DNA of 64,000 nucleotides from Ramlibacter ginsenosidimutans (GTDB lineage Bacteria; Pseudomonadota; Gammaproteobacteria; Burkholderiales; Burkholderiaceae_C), in the NCBI RefSeq assembly GCF_016654015.1, contig NZ_JAEPWM010000005.1, positions 248,001 to 312,000 on the forward strand. Reading direction: 5' to 3'. The notes below the pieces were generated by a model that made no database searches, was not told the DNA's origin, and saw only the letters and a program-made list of their open reading frames with translations. The translations under genes and the position numbers were made by a program. Of this stretch, positions 7,457-14,541 are shown in pieces (the first letter of the stretch is position 1; every line of letters begins with the position of its first letter).

Positions 7457-8083
7457 GTGACGTCGAGATACCTCCGGAGATACATGGACCTGTCGGCGCT
7501 CGTGTACCTGCTCCAGAACAGGTGCGTCACGCTGCTGAATCCCGATTCGTGGGACGACACGAACGACATTCACTTCATGACCCTGTACCGACGCGGGAAG
7601 AAGCTTCGCTCGCTCCTCGCCGCGTGCTTCTCTGAGTCGGATGAGACATATCACCATTGGCATGTCTTTGCGAACGGCGGCAGCGGCGTTTGCGTCAAGT
7701 TCGATCGGCGAAGACTCATTGCCGCTCTCGATAAGGTTGACGGTGTCCGGCGTGGACTTGTTAAGTACCTCTCGCTTGACGAAATTGACGGACGACCACT
7801 CGGAATCGAGGAGCTCCCATTTTTGAAGAGGTATGCGTACGAGCACGAGGAAGAGTACCGAGTCATCTTCGAATCTCCTGGGGAGCGACTGAACTCGTAT
7901 GACATTCCGATCCCATTGACCGCCATCGAGCGAGTTACGCTCAGTCCGTGGATGAACCGCAAGCTTTACTTCGAAACGAAGAAGCTGCTTCGAACGATTC
8001 CGGGTTGCGACGGACTCAAGATTCTTCAGTCCACCTTGATCAGCAACGAAGCTTGGAAAGAGTACGGTGAGACTGCCACATAA
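7457..8083 (+). CDS. Cassette 5: DUF2971 family protein (208 aa)
   Basis: The sequence fits DUF2971. The features are an N-terminal RYMDLSALVYLLQNRCVTLLNP followed by WDDTND, a central FANGGSGVCVKFDRRRL and a C-terminal EHEEEYRVIFESPGE with an ERVTLSPWM segment. DUF2971 proteins are frequent in accessory islands and cassettes, and their biochemical role is unknown. GTG 7457 is chosen because family similarity starts at RYLRRYMDL and AGAGGG lies upstream. The ATG at 7484, preceded by GGAG, is an alternative that would give 199 residues. The TAA stop is within the attC R'' box. Confidence 0.75.
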   Translation: MTSRYLRRYMDLSALVYLLQNRCVTLLNPDSWDDTNDIHFMTLYRRGKKLRSLLAACFSESDETYHHWHVFANGGSGVCVKFDRRRLIAALDKVDGVRRGLVKYLSLDEIDGRPLGIEELPFLKRYAYEHEEEYRVIFESPGERLNSYDIPIPLTAIERVTLSPWMNRKLYFETKKLLRTIPGCDGLKILQSTLISNEAWKEYGETAT

Positions 8084-8191
8084 CAGGTCGGTCGACTCGG
8101 ACACGTTGCGGCAAGGCGCCGCGAGGCGCTGTTGGATATCCTGCACCTCGCGGCCCCTTGCCGCAACGTGCCGGTCACCTTCACGTTATAC
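8078..8191 (+). repeat. attC site 5
   Basis: R'' is ACATAAC (8078-8084) and R' is GTTATAC (8185-8191). It is nearly identical to attCs 1, 2 and 6. This is the only site among the first six where R'' does not fully match its cassette's leading box (TTATAT at 7436): one base differs, consistent with a point mutation after insertion. Confidence 0.9.
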
Positions 8192-8246
8192 GGCGAGTGC
8201 AACGGCCCGTTTGGAGCCTTAGGCCGCTCCTGCTATCCTTTTGGCG

Positions 8247-8432
8247 ATGAAGATTGCCGAGGTGCTCCGCCTGCTCCATGAGGACGGCTGGTACCTTGTG
8301 GCATCTCGCGGGAGCCACCGCCAGTTTAAGCACCCGACCAAACCTGGGCGGGTCACCGTGCCGGGGAAGCCGAGCGACGACGTGGCCCTTGGAACTCTGA
8401 ACAGCATCCGGAAGCAGGCCGGGTTGAAGTGA
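8247..8432 (+). CDS. hicA: Cassette 6: HicA-type mRNA interferase toxin (61 aa)
   Basis: This is a HicA toxin with a dsRBD-like fold that cleaves mRNA until bound by HicB. The family motif is complete: MKIAEVLRLLHEDGWYLV, then the catalytic-His region SRGSHRQFKHPTKPGRVTVPGKP, then a C-terminal helix (LGTLNSIRKQAGL). The ATG at 8247 is preferred over a TTG two codons earlier. It is followed 7 bp later by hicB, so toxin and antitoxin share one cassette. Confidence 0.92.
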   Translation: MKIAEVLRLLHEDGWYLVASRGSHRQFKHPTKPGRVTVPGKPSDDVALGTLNSIRKQAGLK

Positions 8433-8439
8433 GGCTGCT

Positions 8440-8652
8440 ATGCGCTACGCGATCGTGATCGAAAAAGCGGAGGGCAACTACTCCGCATACGTTCCGGATC
8501 TTCCGGGCTGCATCGCCACTGGCGCAACTCTCGCGGAAGCCGAATCCGAGATTCGCGAGGCCATCGTGTTCCATCTCGAAGGTCTCCGCGAAGACGGTCT
8601 CCCTGTTCCTCCTGGTGAGAGCACGGTCGACTACGTGGATGTCGCCGTATAA
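8440..8652 (+). CDS. hicB: Cassette 6: HicB-type antitoxin, short form (70 aa)
   Basis: The HicB antitoxin N-terminal domain is evident in MRYAIVIEKAEGNYSAYVPDLPGCIATG, with AEAESEIREAIVFHLEGLREDGLPVPP following. The protein lacks the C-terminal ribbon-helix-helix or HTH extension that longer HicB proteins use for autoregulation, so it probably neutralises HicA without binding DNA. The TAA stop falls in the R'' box of attC 6, as in cassettes 1 and 5. It is likely co-transcribed with hicA. Confidence 0.92.
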   Translation: MRYAIVIEKAEGNYSAYVPDLPGCIATGATLAEAESEIREAIVFHLEGLREDGLPVPPGESTVDYVDVAV

Positions 8653-8760
8653 CAGAACGGTCGAATCGGACACGTTGCGGCAAGGGGCCGCACAGTGCCG
8701 TTGGATATCCTGCACCGTGCGGCCCCTTGCCGCAACGTGCCGGTCACCTTTACGTTAGAC
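8647..8760 (+). repeat. attC site 6
   Basis: R'' is GTATAAC (8647-8653) and R' is GTTAGAC (8754-8760). It belongs to the common 114-bp type. R'' is the exact complement of the TTATAC that opens cassette 6 at 8186, confirming that hicA and hicB move as one unit. Confidence 0.92.
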
Positions 8761-8788
8761 CGCAAAGTTCTTACTTGCAAAGGGAGTT

Positions 8789-9157
8789 ATGAAGGTTCTT
8801 ATCTTGCTGGCGGCTGGACTGCTGGCGTCCACTGCGGCTGCTGCCGCCGACGGTGGTCCGGTGACTATGCGAGGTCTCGGCATCGCGTCGTGCAATCAAT
8901 ATCTGGCCGTTCGCAAAGAACAGGGCATTACGCCAAACAAGGCTACGTACAACCAATGGGCGCAGGGCTTCATGACTGGCTTGAACGTCGCCCTCTACAT
9001 GAAATCACAAAGGTATGCGGACCTTCCTGACCCGGACTCGATGAATCAGTGGTTGACCACTTATTGCTCTGCCAATCCCGGCAAGCCATTCCATGAGGCG
9101 GTATCTGGTCTGATTGCCGAGAGAAGCATGCCGGTGGACAAACCTGCTGCCAAATAG
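8789..9157 (+). CDS. Cassette 7: small secreted protein, possibly Rap1a/Tai-like (122 aa)
   Basis: A strong ribosome-binding site (AAAGGGAG) precedes ATG 8789. The signal peptide MKVLILLAAGLLASTAAAAA is unambiguous. The mature part has two cysteines (IASCNQYL and TTYCSANPG) and the pattern YNQWAQGFMTGLNVAL followed by a C-terminal AVSGLIAE helix. This spacing resembles small periplasmic HdeA-like or Rap1a/Tai immunity proteins, where the Cys pair forms a disulfide. The family call is by eye and tentative. An immunity function would suit a solitary cassette gene, but no effector is nearby. Confidence 0.72.
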   Translation: MKVLILLAAGLLASTAAAAADGGPVTMRGLGIASCNQYLAVRKEQGITPNKATYNQWAQGFMTGLNVALYMKSQRYADLPDPDSMNQWLTTYCSANPGKPFHEAVSGLIAERSMPVDKPAAK

Positions 9158-9190
9158 GGTCATGGCAATCGCTTGAAGCAACTGCACGGC

Positions 9191-9347
9191 GCCTGACAGG
9201 TCAATCAAGCGCTTGCCTAGGACGAGGAGGTTCGTTCCGGCTTCGTCGAGCGCCAATCGCGGGAGCTCAATTATCGGTACTTCGGGGCCGCACAGCTATG
9301 TCCGTGCGGCCCCTCGCCGCAACGTGCCGGTCACCTTCACGTTAGAC
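9191..9347 (+). repeat. attC site 7 (degenerate)
   Basis: R' GTTAGAC (9341-9347) and the right half of the common attC are intact, including GGGGCCGCAC and GTGCGGCCCC as a small hairpin at 9283-9312. The left half has been replaced. Only GCCTGACAGGTC at 9191-9202 resembles R'' (GCCTGAC against the expected GTCTAAC). It is probably eroded or chimeric and poorly recombinogenic. Confidence 0.65.
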
Positions 9348-9388
9348 GGCAGGGTAGTTAGATTGCTCACCACGACCGGAGCGTTCGA

Positions 9389-9610
9389 ATGGCATCCTCA
9401 TTTGCAAAGATCGAAGCCGAAGCGCTGCAACTCTCTTCAGAGGAGCGCGTGCTCTTGGCAGACCACCTCCTCGCGAGTGTGTCGAGCGATCCCGACATCG
9501 ACGCAGCGTGGGCGGAGGAGGTTGAGCGTCGCCTGGCCGAGGTTGAAGTGGGTGCTCCTCTCGTGTCGCTCGATGATGCGGTAACCCGCGCCCGCCGCGC
9601 GATCTCGTGA
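9389..9610 (+). CDS. Cassette 8: TIGR02574-type addiction-module antitoxin (73 aa)
   Basis: The sequence MASSFAKIEAEALQLSSEERVLLADHLLASV with the acidic helix DAAWAEEVERRLAEVEVG is characteristic of the small antitoxin component paired with RelE/ParE toxins. It probably binds its toxin through the C-terminal segment (SLDDAVTRARRAIS). The stop overlaps the GTG start of the toxin gene by 3 bp, the normal coupled arrangement. Because the toxin gene is broken, this antitoxin is orphaned. Confidence 0.82.
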   Translation: MASSFAKIEAEALQLSSEERVLLADHLLASVSSDPDIDAAWAEEVERRLAEVEVGAPLVSLDDAVTRARRAIS

Positions 9611-9755
9611 AGATCTCCCTCGACGCGCAGGCGGAGCTTGAGCTGGTTGAGGGTGCTGCCTACTACGCGAGAAGCGAGCCGTGAGCTCGGCGAAGCGTTC
9701 ATCACCGAATTCGATCGCTCTGCCAAGTTGCTTGGGGACTAGCCGAGGCTCCAAG
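9607..9755 (+). pseudogene. RelE/ParE-family toxin, frameshifted and truncated
   Basis: The first codons read VKISLDAQAELELVEGAAYY in frame from GTG 9607, typical of plasmid-stabilisation toxins. The frame is then lost after Tyr-Ala-Arg, leading to a stop at about 9682. The family sequence continues in another frame (REASRELGEAFITEFDRSAK, then LLGD), meets a TAG at 9740-9742 where PRL would follow a Tyr codon, and ends near 9755. At least three lesions are therefore present: a small indel, a nonsense codon and loss of the C-terminal half. The attC of this cassette is also gone. Confidence 0.8.
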
Positions 9756-9758
9756 CGT

Positions 9759-10094
9759 GTCGCGCCGGAGGACTTCGATTCCGCGCGCCGATACCTGGGT
9801 CTCCTGTTCCGCCCGGAAGATGCGCAGACCCTCACTGCCTCCCTGAGGGACGCAGCGATCCAGAAATTCCCCGCGAAGGACGTGCTCAGGGCCGCCGGGC
9901 TGGAGCCGAAGCCAAAGACGGATCCTGACGTCGCGAAGCAACTCAAGAAGATCAAGCGCGGAGAAAAGCTGTCCCCGGTGTTGCTCGTTCGCGTTCCCGG
10001 GCAAGCGAGGCTGCTCGTCGCCGACGGATACCACCGTGTGTGCGCTGCCTACCTGCGCAACGAGGACGAACCGGTTCCCTGCCAGATCGCCTGA
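9759..10094 (+). pseudogene. 5'-truncated gene with ParB-like partner-binding motif
   Basis: From about 9759 the frame encodes VAPEDFDSARRYLGLLFRPED through to LLVADGYHRVCAAYL and ends at 10094. The segment resembles ParB/sulfiredoxin-like domains (VADGYHR is close to the family's DGxHR motif). No start codon or ribosome-binding site fits its beginning. An open frame can be extended back to a GTG at 9681, but that part encodes the toxin DNA in the wrong frame. The 5' end was apparently removed when the end of the integron was joined to this chromosomal gene. Confidence 0.6.
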
Positions 10095-10126
10095 TTCGCG
10101 CCCCCTGCAGGCAGTCCGCCCCCCGC

Positions 10127-10642
10127 TCACCCACCGCGAACCCGACGCGCACCTCCGTGCCGGCGATCCGCCTTCTCGGGCACCGGCTTGCCTGCGGCGA
10201 TGCGCTCCGCCTGGGCCGTGAGCTTGGCGAGCGCCTGCTCGAAAGCATCGACCTCCGCGGGCGTGAGCGCCGCGAGCACCTGGCCGTTGAATCGGATCGA
10301 CTGCGGGAAGAGCTCGTCGTAAAGCTGCCGGCCGCGCGGCGTGAGGTCCACTTCCGCGCGCCGGCCGTCCTCCGGGTCCGGCACGCGGCGGATGAGTCCG
10401 CGCGCGGCGAGTTCCGTGATGTGGCGCGACGTGCGGGCGCGTTCGAGATGCGCGCGTTCGGACAGCTCCGAGGGCGACATGGCGCCGTGCGCCGCGAGCA
10501 GCGCGATCAGGCGCCATTCGCGACGCGTGATGCCGTAGCGGCCTTCGCACAGCCGGATCACCATCGCGCCGCTGCTGGCGAACAGGCGGCTGATGCGGTA
10601 GTTCAGCAAGTCATCGACGGTCTTCGGTTCGGCGAGTGACAT
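10127..10642 (-). CDS. MarR-family regulator, divergent from lig/pob genes (171 aa)
   Basis: This is a winged-helix MarR regulator. The core runs YGITRREWRLIALLAAHGAMSPSELSERA, recognition helix ERARTSRHITELAARGLI, and wing RVPDPEDGRRAEVDLT. The flexible Arg/Gly-rich tail is unusual but short. It faces ligA across 96 bp containing an AT-rich patch (TTGTATAGATGAATTAT at 10674-10690), where overlapping promoters and an operator are likely. By position it should control 4-hydroxybenzoate/protocatechuate degradation, with an aromatic acid as probable inducer; this is inference. Confidence 0.88.
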   Translation of the reverse strand: MSLAEPKTVDDLLNYRISRLFASSGAMVIRLCEGRYGITRREWRLIALLAAHGAMSPSELSERAHLERARTSRHITELAARGLIRRVPDPEDGRRAEVDLTPRGRQLYDELFPQSIRFNGQVLAALTPAEVDAFEQALAKLTAQAERIAAGKPVPEKADRRHGGARRVRGG

Positions 10643-10738
10643 TCGGGTTTTCGCGGAGCGTCGCGCGGCGGTAGTTGTATAGATGAATTATCGGGTCGTC
10701 TCCTAGACTGGACGCATCGTTTCGAGCGCTCCTTCCCC

Positions 10739-11101
10739 ATGACCCCTACCCAACTCGACCCCGCGGCCCGCATTCACGGCTCGGAAGTCTTCGACCTCGC
10801 CCAGTCCTGGCGGGGCTTTCGCATCAACAAGATGTGCAACGCGCTCTCGCAGGCCGCCAACCGCGATGCGTTCAAGCGCGACGAGGAAGCGTTCATGGAC
10901 GCGTTCCGCCTGGCGCCCGGGGAGAAGCAGCTGGTGCGCGACCGCGATTTCCAGGGGCTGCTCGCCGCCGGCGGCAACATCTACTTCCTCATCAAGCTCG
11001 GCGTCGTCACCGGCAACGGGCTGTACGCGATGGGCGCCAGGATGCGCGGCGAAACCTACGAGCAGTTCCTCGCCACGCGCAACGACCGGGGAGCCACGTG
11101 A
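10739..11101 (+). CDS. ligA: Protocatechuate 4,5-dioxygenase alpha subunit (120 aa)
   Basis: This is the small subunit of the extradiol dioxygenase that opens protocatechuate between carbons 4 and 5 to 4-carboxy-2-hydroxymuconate semialdehyde. The LigA family features are DLAQSWRGFRINKMCNALSQ, GEKQLVRDRDFQGLLAAGGNIYFLIKLG and the C-terminal MRGETYEQFLATR. The length matches the family. Its stop overlaps the ligB start by one base (TGATG), implying translational coupling and equal subunit amounts. It is the first gene of the operon ligA-ligB-pobA-binding protein. Confidence 0.92.
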   Translation: MTPTQLDPAARIHGSEVFDLAQSWRGFRINKMCNALSQAANRDAFKRDEEAFMDAFRLAPGEKQLVRDRDFQGLLAAGGNIYFLIKLGVVTGNGLYAMGARMRGETYEQFLATRNDRGAT

Positions 11102-11943
11102 TGGGACGCATCGTCGCAGCCATCGGCACCTCGCACGTTCCCTCCATCGGCGGCGCCTACGATCGCGGCAAGACCGCGACACCGGCCTGGAAGCCGCTGT
11201 TCGATGCGTACGTCCCCGTGCGCGAGTGGCTGAACGAGCTCAAGCCCGACGTGTGCATCATGGTCTACAACGACCACGGGGCCGACTTCTTCTTCGACAA
11301 GTACCCGACCTTCGCGGTCGGCTGCGCCGACAGCTATCCGATCGCCGACGAAGGCTTCGGCGTGCGGCCGCTCCCCCCCATTGCCGGCGACCTCGCGTTT
11401 TCCCAGCACCTGTGCCGCTCGCTGGTGTACGACGAGTTCGACCTCACGATCTGCCAGGAGATGGCGGTCGAGCACGGCTTCCTCGTGCCCATGCACCTTT
11501 GCTTCGATCCCCAGGAGAACGGCTGGCCCGTTCCCTGCGTGCCGCTGGAAGTGAACGTGCTGCAGCATCCCTTGCCCACGGCACGCCGCTGCTGGCGCCT
11601 GGGTCAGGCGGTGCGCCGGGCCGTTGAGAGCTACGAGAAGGACATCAAGGTTGCGATCGTCGGCACCGGTGGCATGTCGCACCAGCTCACGGGCCCGAAC
11701 TTCGGGCTGATGAACCCAGGGGAGGACCAGGAGTTCCTCGACCGCCTCGAACACGCCCCGGAAAGCCTGGCCGCCCTCACGCACCAGGAGATGATGGAGA
11801 AATACGGCGTCGAAGGCATCGAGCTGATCATGTGGCTGGTCATGCGCGGCGCGCTGTCGTCGGGCGCGCAGCGCGTGCACAGGAACTACTACGCGCCGAT
11901 GACCACCGGCATGGGCCTGATCACGTTCGAGGAGCAGGCGTGA
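11101..11943 (+). CDS. ligB: Protocatechuate 4,5-dioxygenase beta (catalytic) subunit (280 aa)
   Basis: This is a LigB-type class III extradiol dioxygenase carrying the catalytic Fe(II). The metal ligands are visible: His12 in [13 protein letters not shown], His59 in [13 protein letters not shown] and a Glu near residue 240 in [10 protein letters not shown]. The acid-base His is in [14 protein letters not shown]. The length is typical. The start is the ATG overlapping the ligA stop, and the 3' end overlaps the GTG of pobA (GTGA). The enzyme acts in the cytoplasm on the product of PobA encoded next door. Confidence 0.94.
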   Translation: MGRIVAAIGTSHVPSIGGAYDRGKTATPAWKPLFDAYVPVREWLNELKPDVCIMVYNDHGADFFFDKYPTFAVGCADSYPIADEGFGVRPLPPIAGDLAFSQHLCRSLVYDEFDLTICQEMAVEHGFLVPMHLCFDPQENGWPVPCVPLEVNVLQHPLPTARRCWRLGQAVRRAVESYEKDIKVAIVGTGGMSHQLTGPNFGLMNPGEDQEFLDRLEHAPESLAALTHQEMMEKYGVEGIELIMWLVMRGALSSGAQRVHRNYYAPMTTGMGLITFEEQA

Positions 11944-13118
11944 CGCGCACGCAGGTAGGCATCATCGGCGCCGGACCGGCCGGCCTGATGCTGGCGCAGA
12001 TCCTGCACGCGCAGGGCATCGAGTCGGTGATCGTGGAACGCGCCAGCCGCGAGCACGTGCGCACGCGCCTGCGCGCCGGCGTGCTCGAGCAGGGGTCGGT
12101 CGAGATGATGCGCGAGTTCGGCGTGGGCGACCGCGTCGCGAAGCTGGGCCTCAAGCAACGCGCCATCGACTTCCGCTTCGCCGGCGAATCGCATCCGATC
12201 GATTTCGAGGCGGTCTGCGGCCGCAACACGTGGGTGTATCCGCAGCACGAGGTGGTTACGGACCTGATGACGGCACGCGACGCGAGCGGACTGCCGGTGC
12301 TGTACGACGCGCCGGTGACGCGCATCGAGGGGCTGGAAGGTTCGCAGCCGGTGATCCATTACGAGCAGGACGGCAAGCCGGTCGCCCTGCAGTGCGACTA
12401 CGTCGCGGGCTGCGACGGGTTCCGCGGAGTGAGCCGCTCCGCCATTCCCGCCGACAAGCTCAAGGTGTTCGACCGGATCTATCCCTTCGGCTGGCTCGGC
12501 ATACTGGCCGAGGCGCGCCCCGCGATCAAGGACATCACCTGGGGCTGCCACGAGAGCGGCTTCGCGATGATGAGCATCCGTTCGCCGAGCGTCACGCGCC
12601 TGTACCTGCAATGTGCGCCCGACGAGGACGCGCAGGCCTGGTCCGACGACCGCATCTGGAGCGAACTGCACAAGCGCCTGGACGTGCCCGGGCTGCCGAC
12701 ATTGGAAGAGGGTCCGATCACGCAGAAGGGCGTGACCGCGATGCGCAGCTTCCTCGCCGAGCCGATGCAGCACGGACGCCTCTTCCTCGCGGGCGACGCG
12801 GCGCACATCGTTCCGCCGACCGGTGCCAAGGGCCTGAACTCGGCACTCGCGGACGTGAAGGTGCTCGGGCGCGCGCTGGCGGAGCACTATCGCAGCGGCC
12901 GCAGCGAGTGGCTGGAGCGCTATTCCGACACCTGCCTCAAGCGTATGTGGCTGGTGCAGCGTTTCTCCGCCGGGCTCTGCACGATGGTGCACCAGTTCCC
13001 GGGCGACAACGCCTTCGTGCGCCGGCTGCAGCGTGCCGATCTCGAATACATGACGACCACGGCTCCGGGCCGGCTGCAGTTCTCCGAGAACTTCACCGGC
13101 CTGCCGATCGCGGCCTGA
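11940..13118 (+). CDS. pobA: 4-hydroxybenzoate 3-monooxygenase (392 aa)
   Basis: This is a flavoprotein hydroxylase converting 4-hydroxybenzoate to protocatechuate with NAD(P)H and O2. The FAD-binding GxGxxG motif is at the N-terminus ([17 protein letters not shown]), the DG motif in [12 protein letters not shown] and the GD motif in [26 protein letters not shown]. The length and the C-terminal [17 protein letters not shown] region agree with PobA. The GTG start overlaps the ligB stop, a better fit than the in-frame start at 11832 inside ligB. Together with LigAB it gives the first two steps from 4-hydroxybenzoate; the later lig genes are not in the window. Confidence 0.92.
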   Translation: MTRTQVGIIGAGPAGLMLAQILHAQGIESVIVERASREHVRTRLRAGVLEQGSVEMMREFGVGDRVAKLGLKQRAIDFRFAGESHPIDFEAVCGRNTWVYPQHEVVTDLMTARDASGLPVLYDAPVTRIEGLEGSQPVIHYEQDGKPVALQCDYVAGCDGFRGVSRSAIPADKLKVFDRIYPFGWLGILAEARPAIKDITWGCHESGFAMMSIRSPSVTRLYLQCAPDEDAQAWSDDRIWSELHKRLDVPGLPTLEEGPITQKGVTAMRSFLAEPMQHGRLFLAGDAAHIVPPTGAKGLNSALADVKVLGRALAEHYRSGRSEWLERYSDTCLKRMWLVQRFSAGLCTMVHQFPGDNAFVRRLQRADLEYMTTTAPGRLQFSENFTGLPIAA

Positions 13119-13140
13119 ACGAACAACCAGGAGACAAGCA

Positions 13141-14313
13141 ATGCAGAACAGAAGATGGGTGTGCGCCGCGGCGCTGTGCGTCGCCGCGCTCGTGGGCCTG
13201 CCGGCCTCGGCGCAGACGAAACCATTCCGTGTCGGCCTGATCGTGCCGATGACGGGGCCGTTCACCTCCGTCGGCCGGCAGATCGACGCCGGCGTGCGGC
13301 TGTACATGGCGCAGCACGGGGACACCGTGGCCGGCCGCAAGATCGAGGTGATTCTCAAGGACGACGGCGCCGTGCCGGCCAACACGCGCCGCATCGCGCA
13401 GGAACTGATCGTCGGCGACAAGGTCGATGCGCTCGCCGGCTTCGCGATCACCCCCAGCGCGCTGGCGGTCGCGCCGCTCGCGACCCAGTCCAAGACGCCG
13501 CTGATCGTGATGTCTGCTGCGGCTTCCGCCATCACCGAAGCATCGCCTTACGTGGTGCGCAGCAGCTTCACGGTCGGACAGGTGAGCGTGCCGCTGGCCG
13601 ACTACGTCACGAAGAACGGCATGCGCAAGGTCGTCACGCTGGTCACCGATTACGCGCCCGGCGTCGACGCGGAGCAGTTCTTCGCTGCGCGCTTCAAGGC
13701 GGATGGCGGCCAGGTGCTGGACACGCTGCGCGTGCCGCTCAAGAGCCCCGACTACGCACCTTTCATGCAGAAGGTGCGGGACCTCCATCCCGACGGCCTG
13801 TTCATCTTCGTTCCCGCCCCGGAAGCGCCTGCCGTGGTCAAGCAGTTCCGCGAGCGCGGCCTCGATCGCGCCGGTGTGCAGCTGATCGGAACCGGCGACG
13901 TGGTGGACGACGACAGCCTCGACCGCATCGGCGACGAGGCGCTCGGCATCCTCACGGCGCACCACTATTCGGCGGCGCATGCGTCGCCCGCGAACGACGC
14001 GTTCGTGCAGGCGTACCAGAAGGCGAACAGCGGACAGCGGCCCAACTTCATGGCCGTGGGTGGCTACGACGGCATGCAGTTGCTCTATGCCGCACTGGCG
14101 AAGACCGGGGGCACGGGCGGCGGCGACGCGCTGGTCGCCGCGATGAAGGGGCTGCAGGTGGACAGCCCACGCGGTCCGTGGTCGGTCGACCCGGCCACCC
14201 GCGACATCGTGCAGAACGTCTACATCCGCAAGGTCGACAAGGTGCGCGGCCAGCTGTTCAACGTCGAGATCCTCACGATCCCGGCGGTGGCGGACCCGGG
14301 CAAGGCGAAGTAG
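13141..14313 (+). CDS. Periplasmic branched-chain-amino-acid-type ABC binding protein (390 aa)
   Basis: A signal peptide (MQNRRWVCAAALCVAALVGLPASAQ) is followed by a Peripla_BP_6-type fold: KPFRVGLIVPMTGPFTSVGRQIDAGVRLYM, then PLIVMSAAAS, LADYVTKNGMRKVVTLVTDYAPG and NFMAVGGYDGMQLLYAALAKTGG. Such LivK-like proteins in aromatic gene clusters often bind benzoate derivatives rather than amino acids. It is 22 bp downstream of pobA with GGAGA before the ATG, so it is probably the last gene of that operon. No permease or ATPase genes are adjacent, so it must use a transporter encoded elsewhere. Confidence 0.88.
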   Translation: MQNRRWVCAAALCVAALVGLPASAQTKPFRVGLIVPMTGPFTSVGRQIDAGVRLYMAQHGDTVAGRKIEVILKDDGAVPANTRRIAQELIVGDKVDALAGFAITPSALAVAPLATQSKTPLIVMSAAASAITEASPYVVRSSFTVGQVSVPLADYVTKNGMRKVVTLVTDYAPGVDAEQFFAARFKADGGQVLDTLRVPLKSPDYAPFMQKVRDLHPDGLFIFVPAPEAPAVVKQFRERGLDRAGVQLIGTGDVVDDDSLDRIGDEALGILTAHHYSAAHASPANDAFVQAYQKANSGQRPNFMAVGGYDGMQLLYAALAKTGGTGGGDALVAAMKGLQVDSPRGPWSVDPATRDIVQNVYIRKVDKVRGQLFNVEILTIPAVADPGKAK

Positions 14314-14328
14314 CAGGCGCGCTGCAGC

Positions 14329-14361
14329 CCGGCACCTGCGTCGGCCAGACGCAGGTGCCGG
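14329..14361 (+). terminator. Strong hairpin after the lig/pob operon
   Basis: A perfect 14-bp stem (CCGGCACCTGCGTC / GACGCAGGTGCCGG) with a 5-nt loop starts 15 bp after the binding-protein stop. No T-run follows, so if it is a terminator it is of the weak or L-shaped kind common in GC-rich genomes. Confidence 0.6.
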
Positions 14362-14541
14362 CTCGTGCCGCCTCGGCAGGGCGAGGTCCGACAGGCTCAT
14401 CAGCCGCACGCCCGAACAGGTTGGTGGCGTCACGAGGCCGGTCCCGGCGAGATTCCTACAGCCGTAACGGCAGCGCACGCACTCCGCCACTGTGCGCGCC
14501 GCATTAGCCTGCCCGAGTCGCCTTTCCCGAACGAGTCCCCA

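Larger units (their letters stand above)
4340..9755 (+). mobile_element. Integron cassette array (8 cassettes, last one truncated)
   Basis: Eight cassettes lie head to tail in the same direction. They begin after G at 4339, 5019, 5791, 6989, 7435, 8185, 8754 and 9341. Five attCs share one roughly 114-bp sequence, one is a different short site, and one keeps only the conserved right half. This homogeneity is typical of sedentary chromosomal integrons. The cassette genes are visibly less GC-rich than the flanking chromosome, which suggests foreign origin. The eighth cassette lacks an attC and ends inside its toxin gene near 9755. Confidence 0.9.

Noticed and set aside
4340..9755. Class 1 clinical integron carrying resistance genes.
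   Set aside because: No resistance gene, 3'-conserved segment (qacE-delta, sul1) or transposon ends are present, and the attCs are of one lineage-specific type.
14380..14425. CTGATGAG motif on the - strand considered as a hammerhead ribozyme core.
   Set aside because: No GAAA box or matching stems I-III follow in the expected positions.
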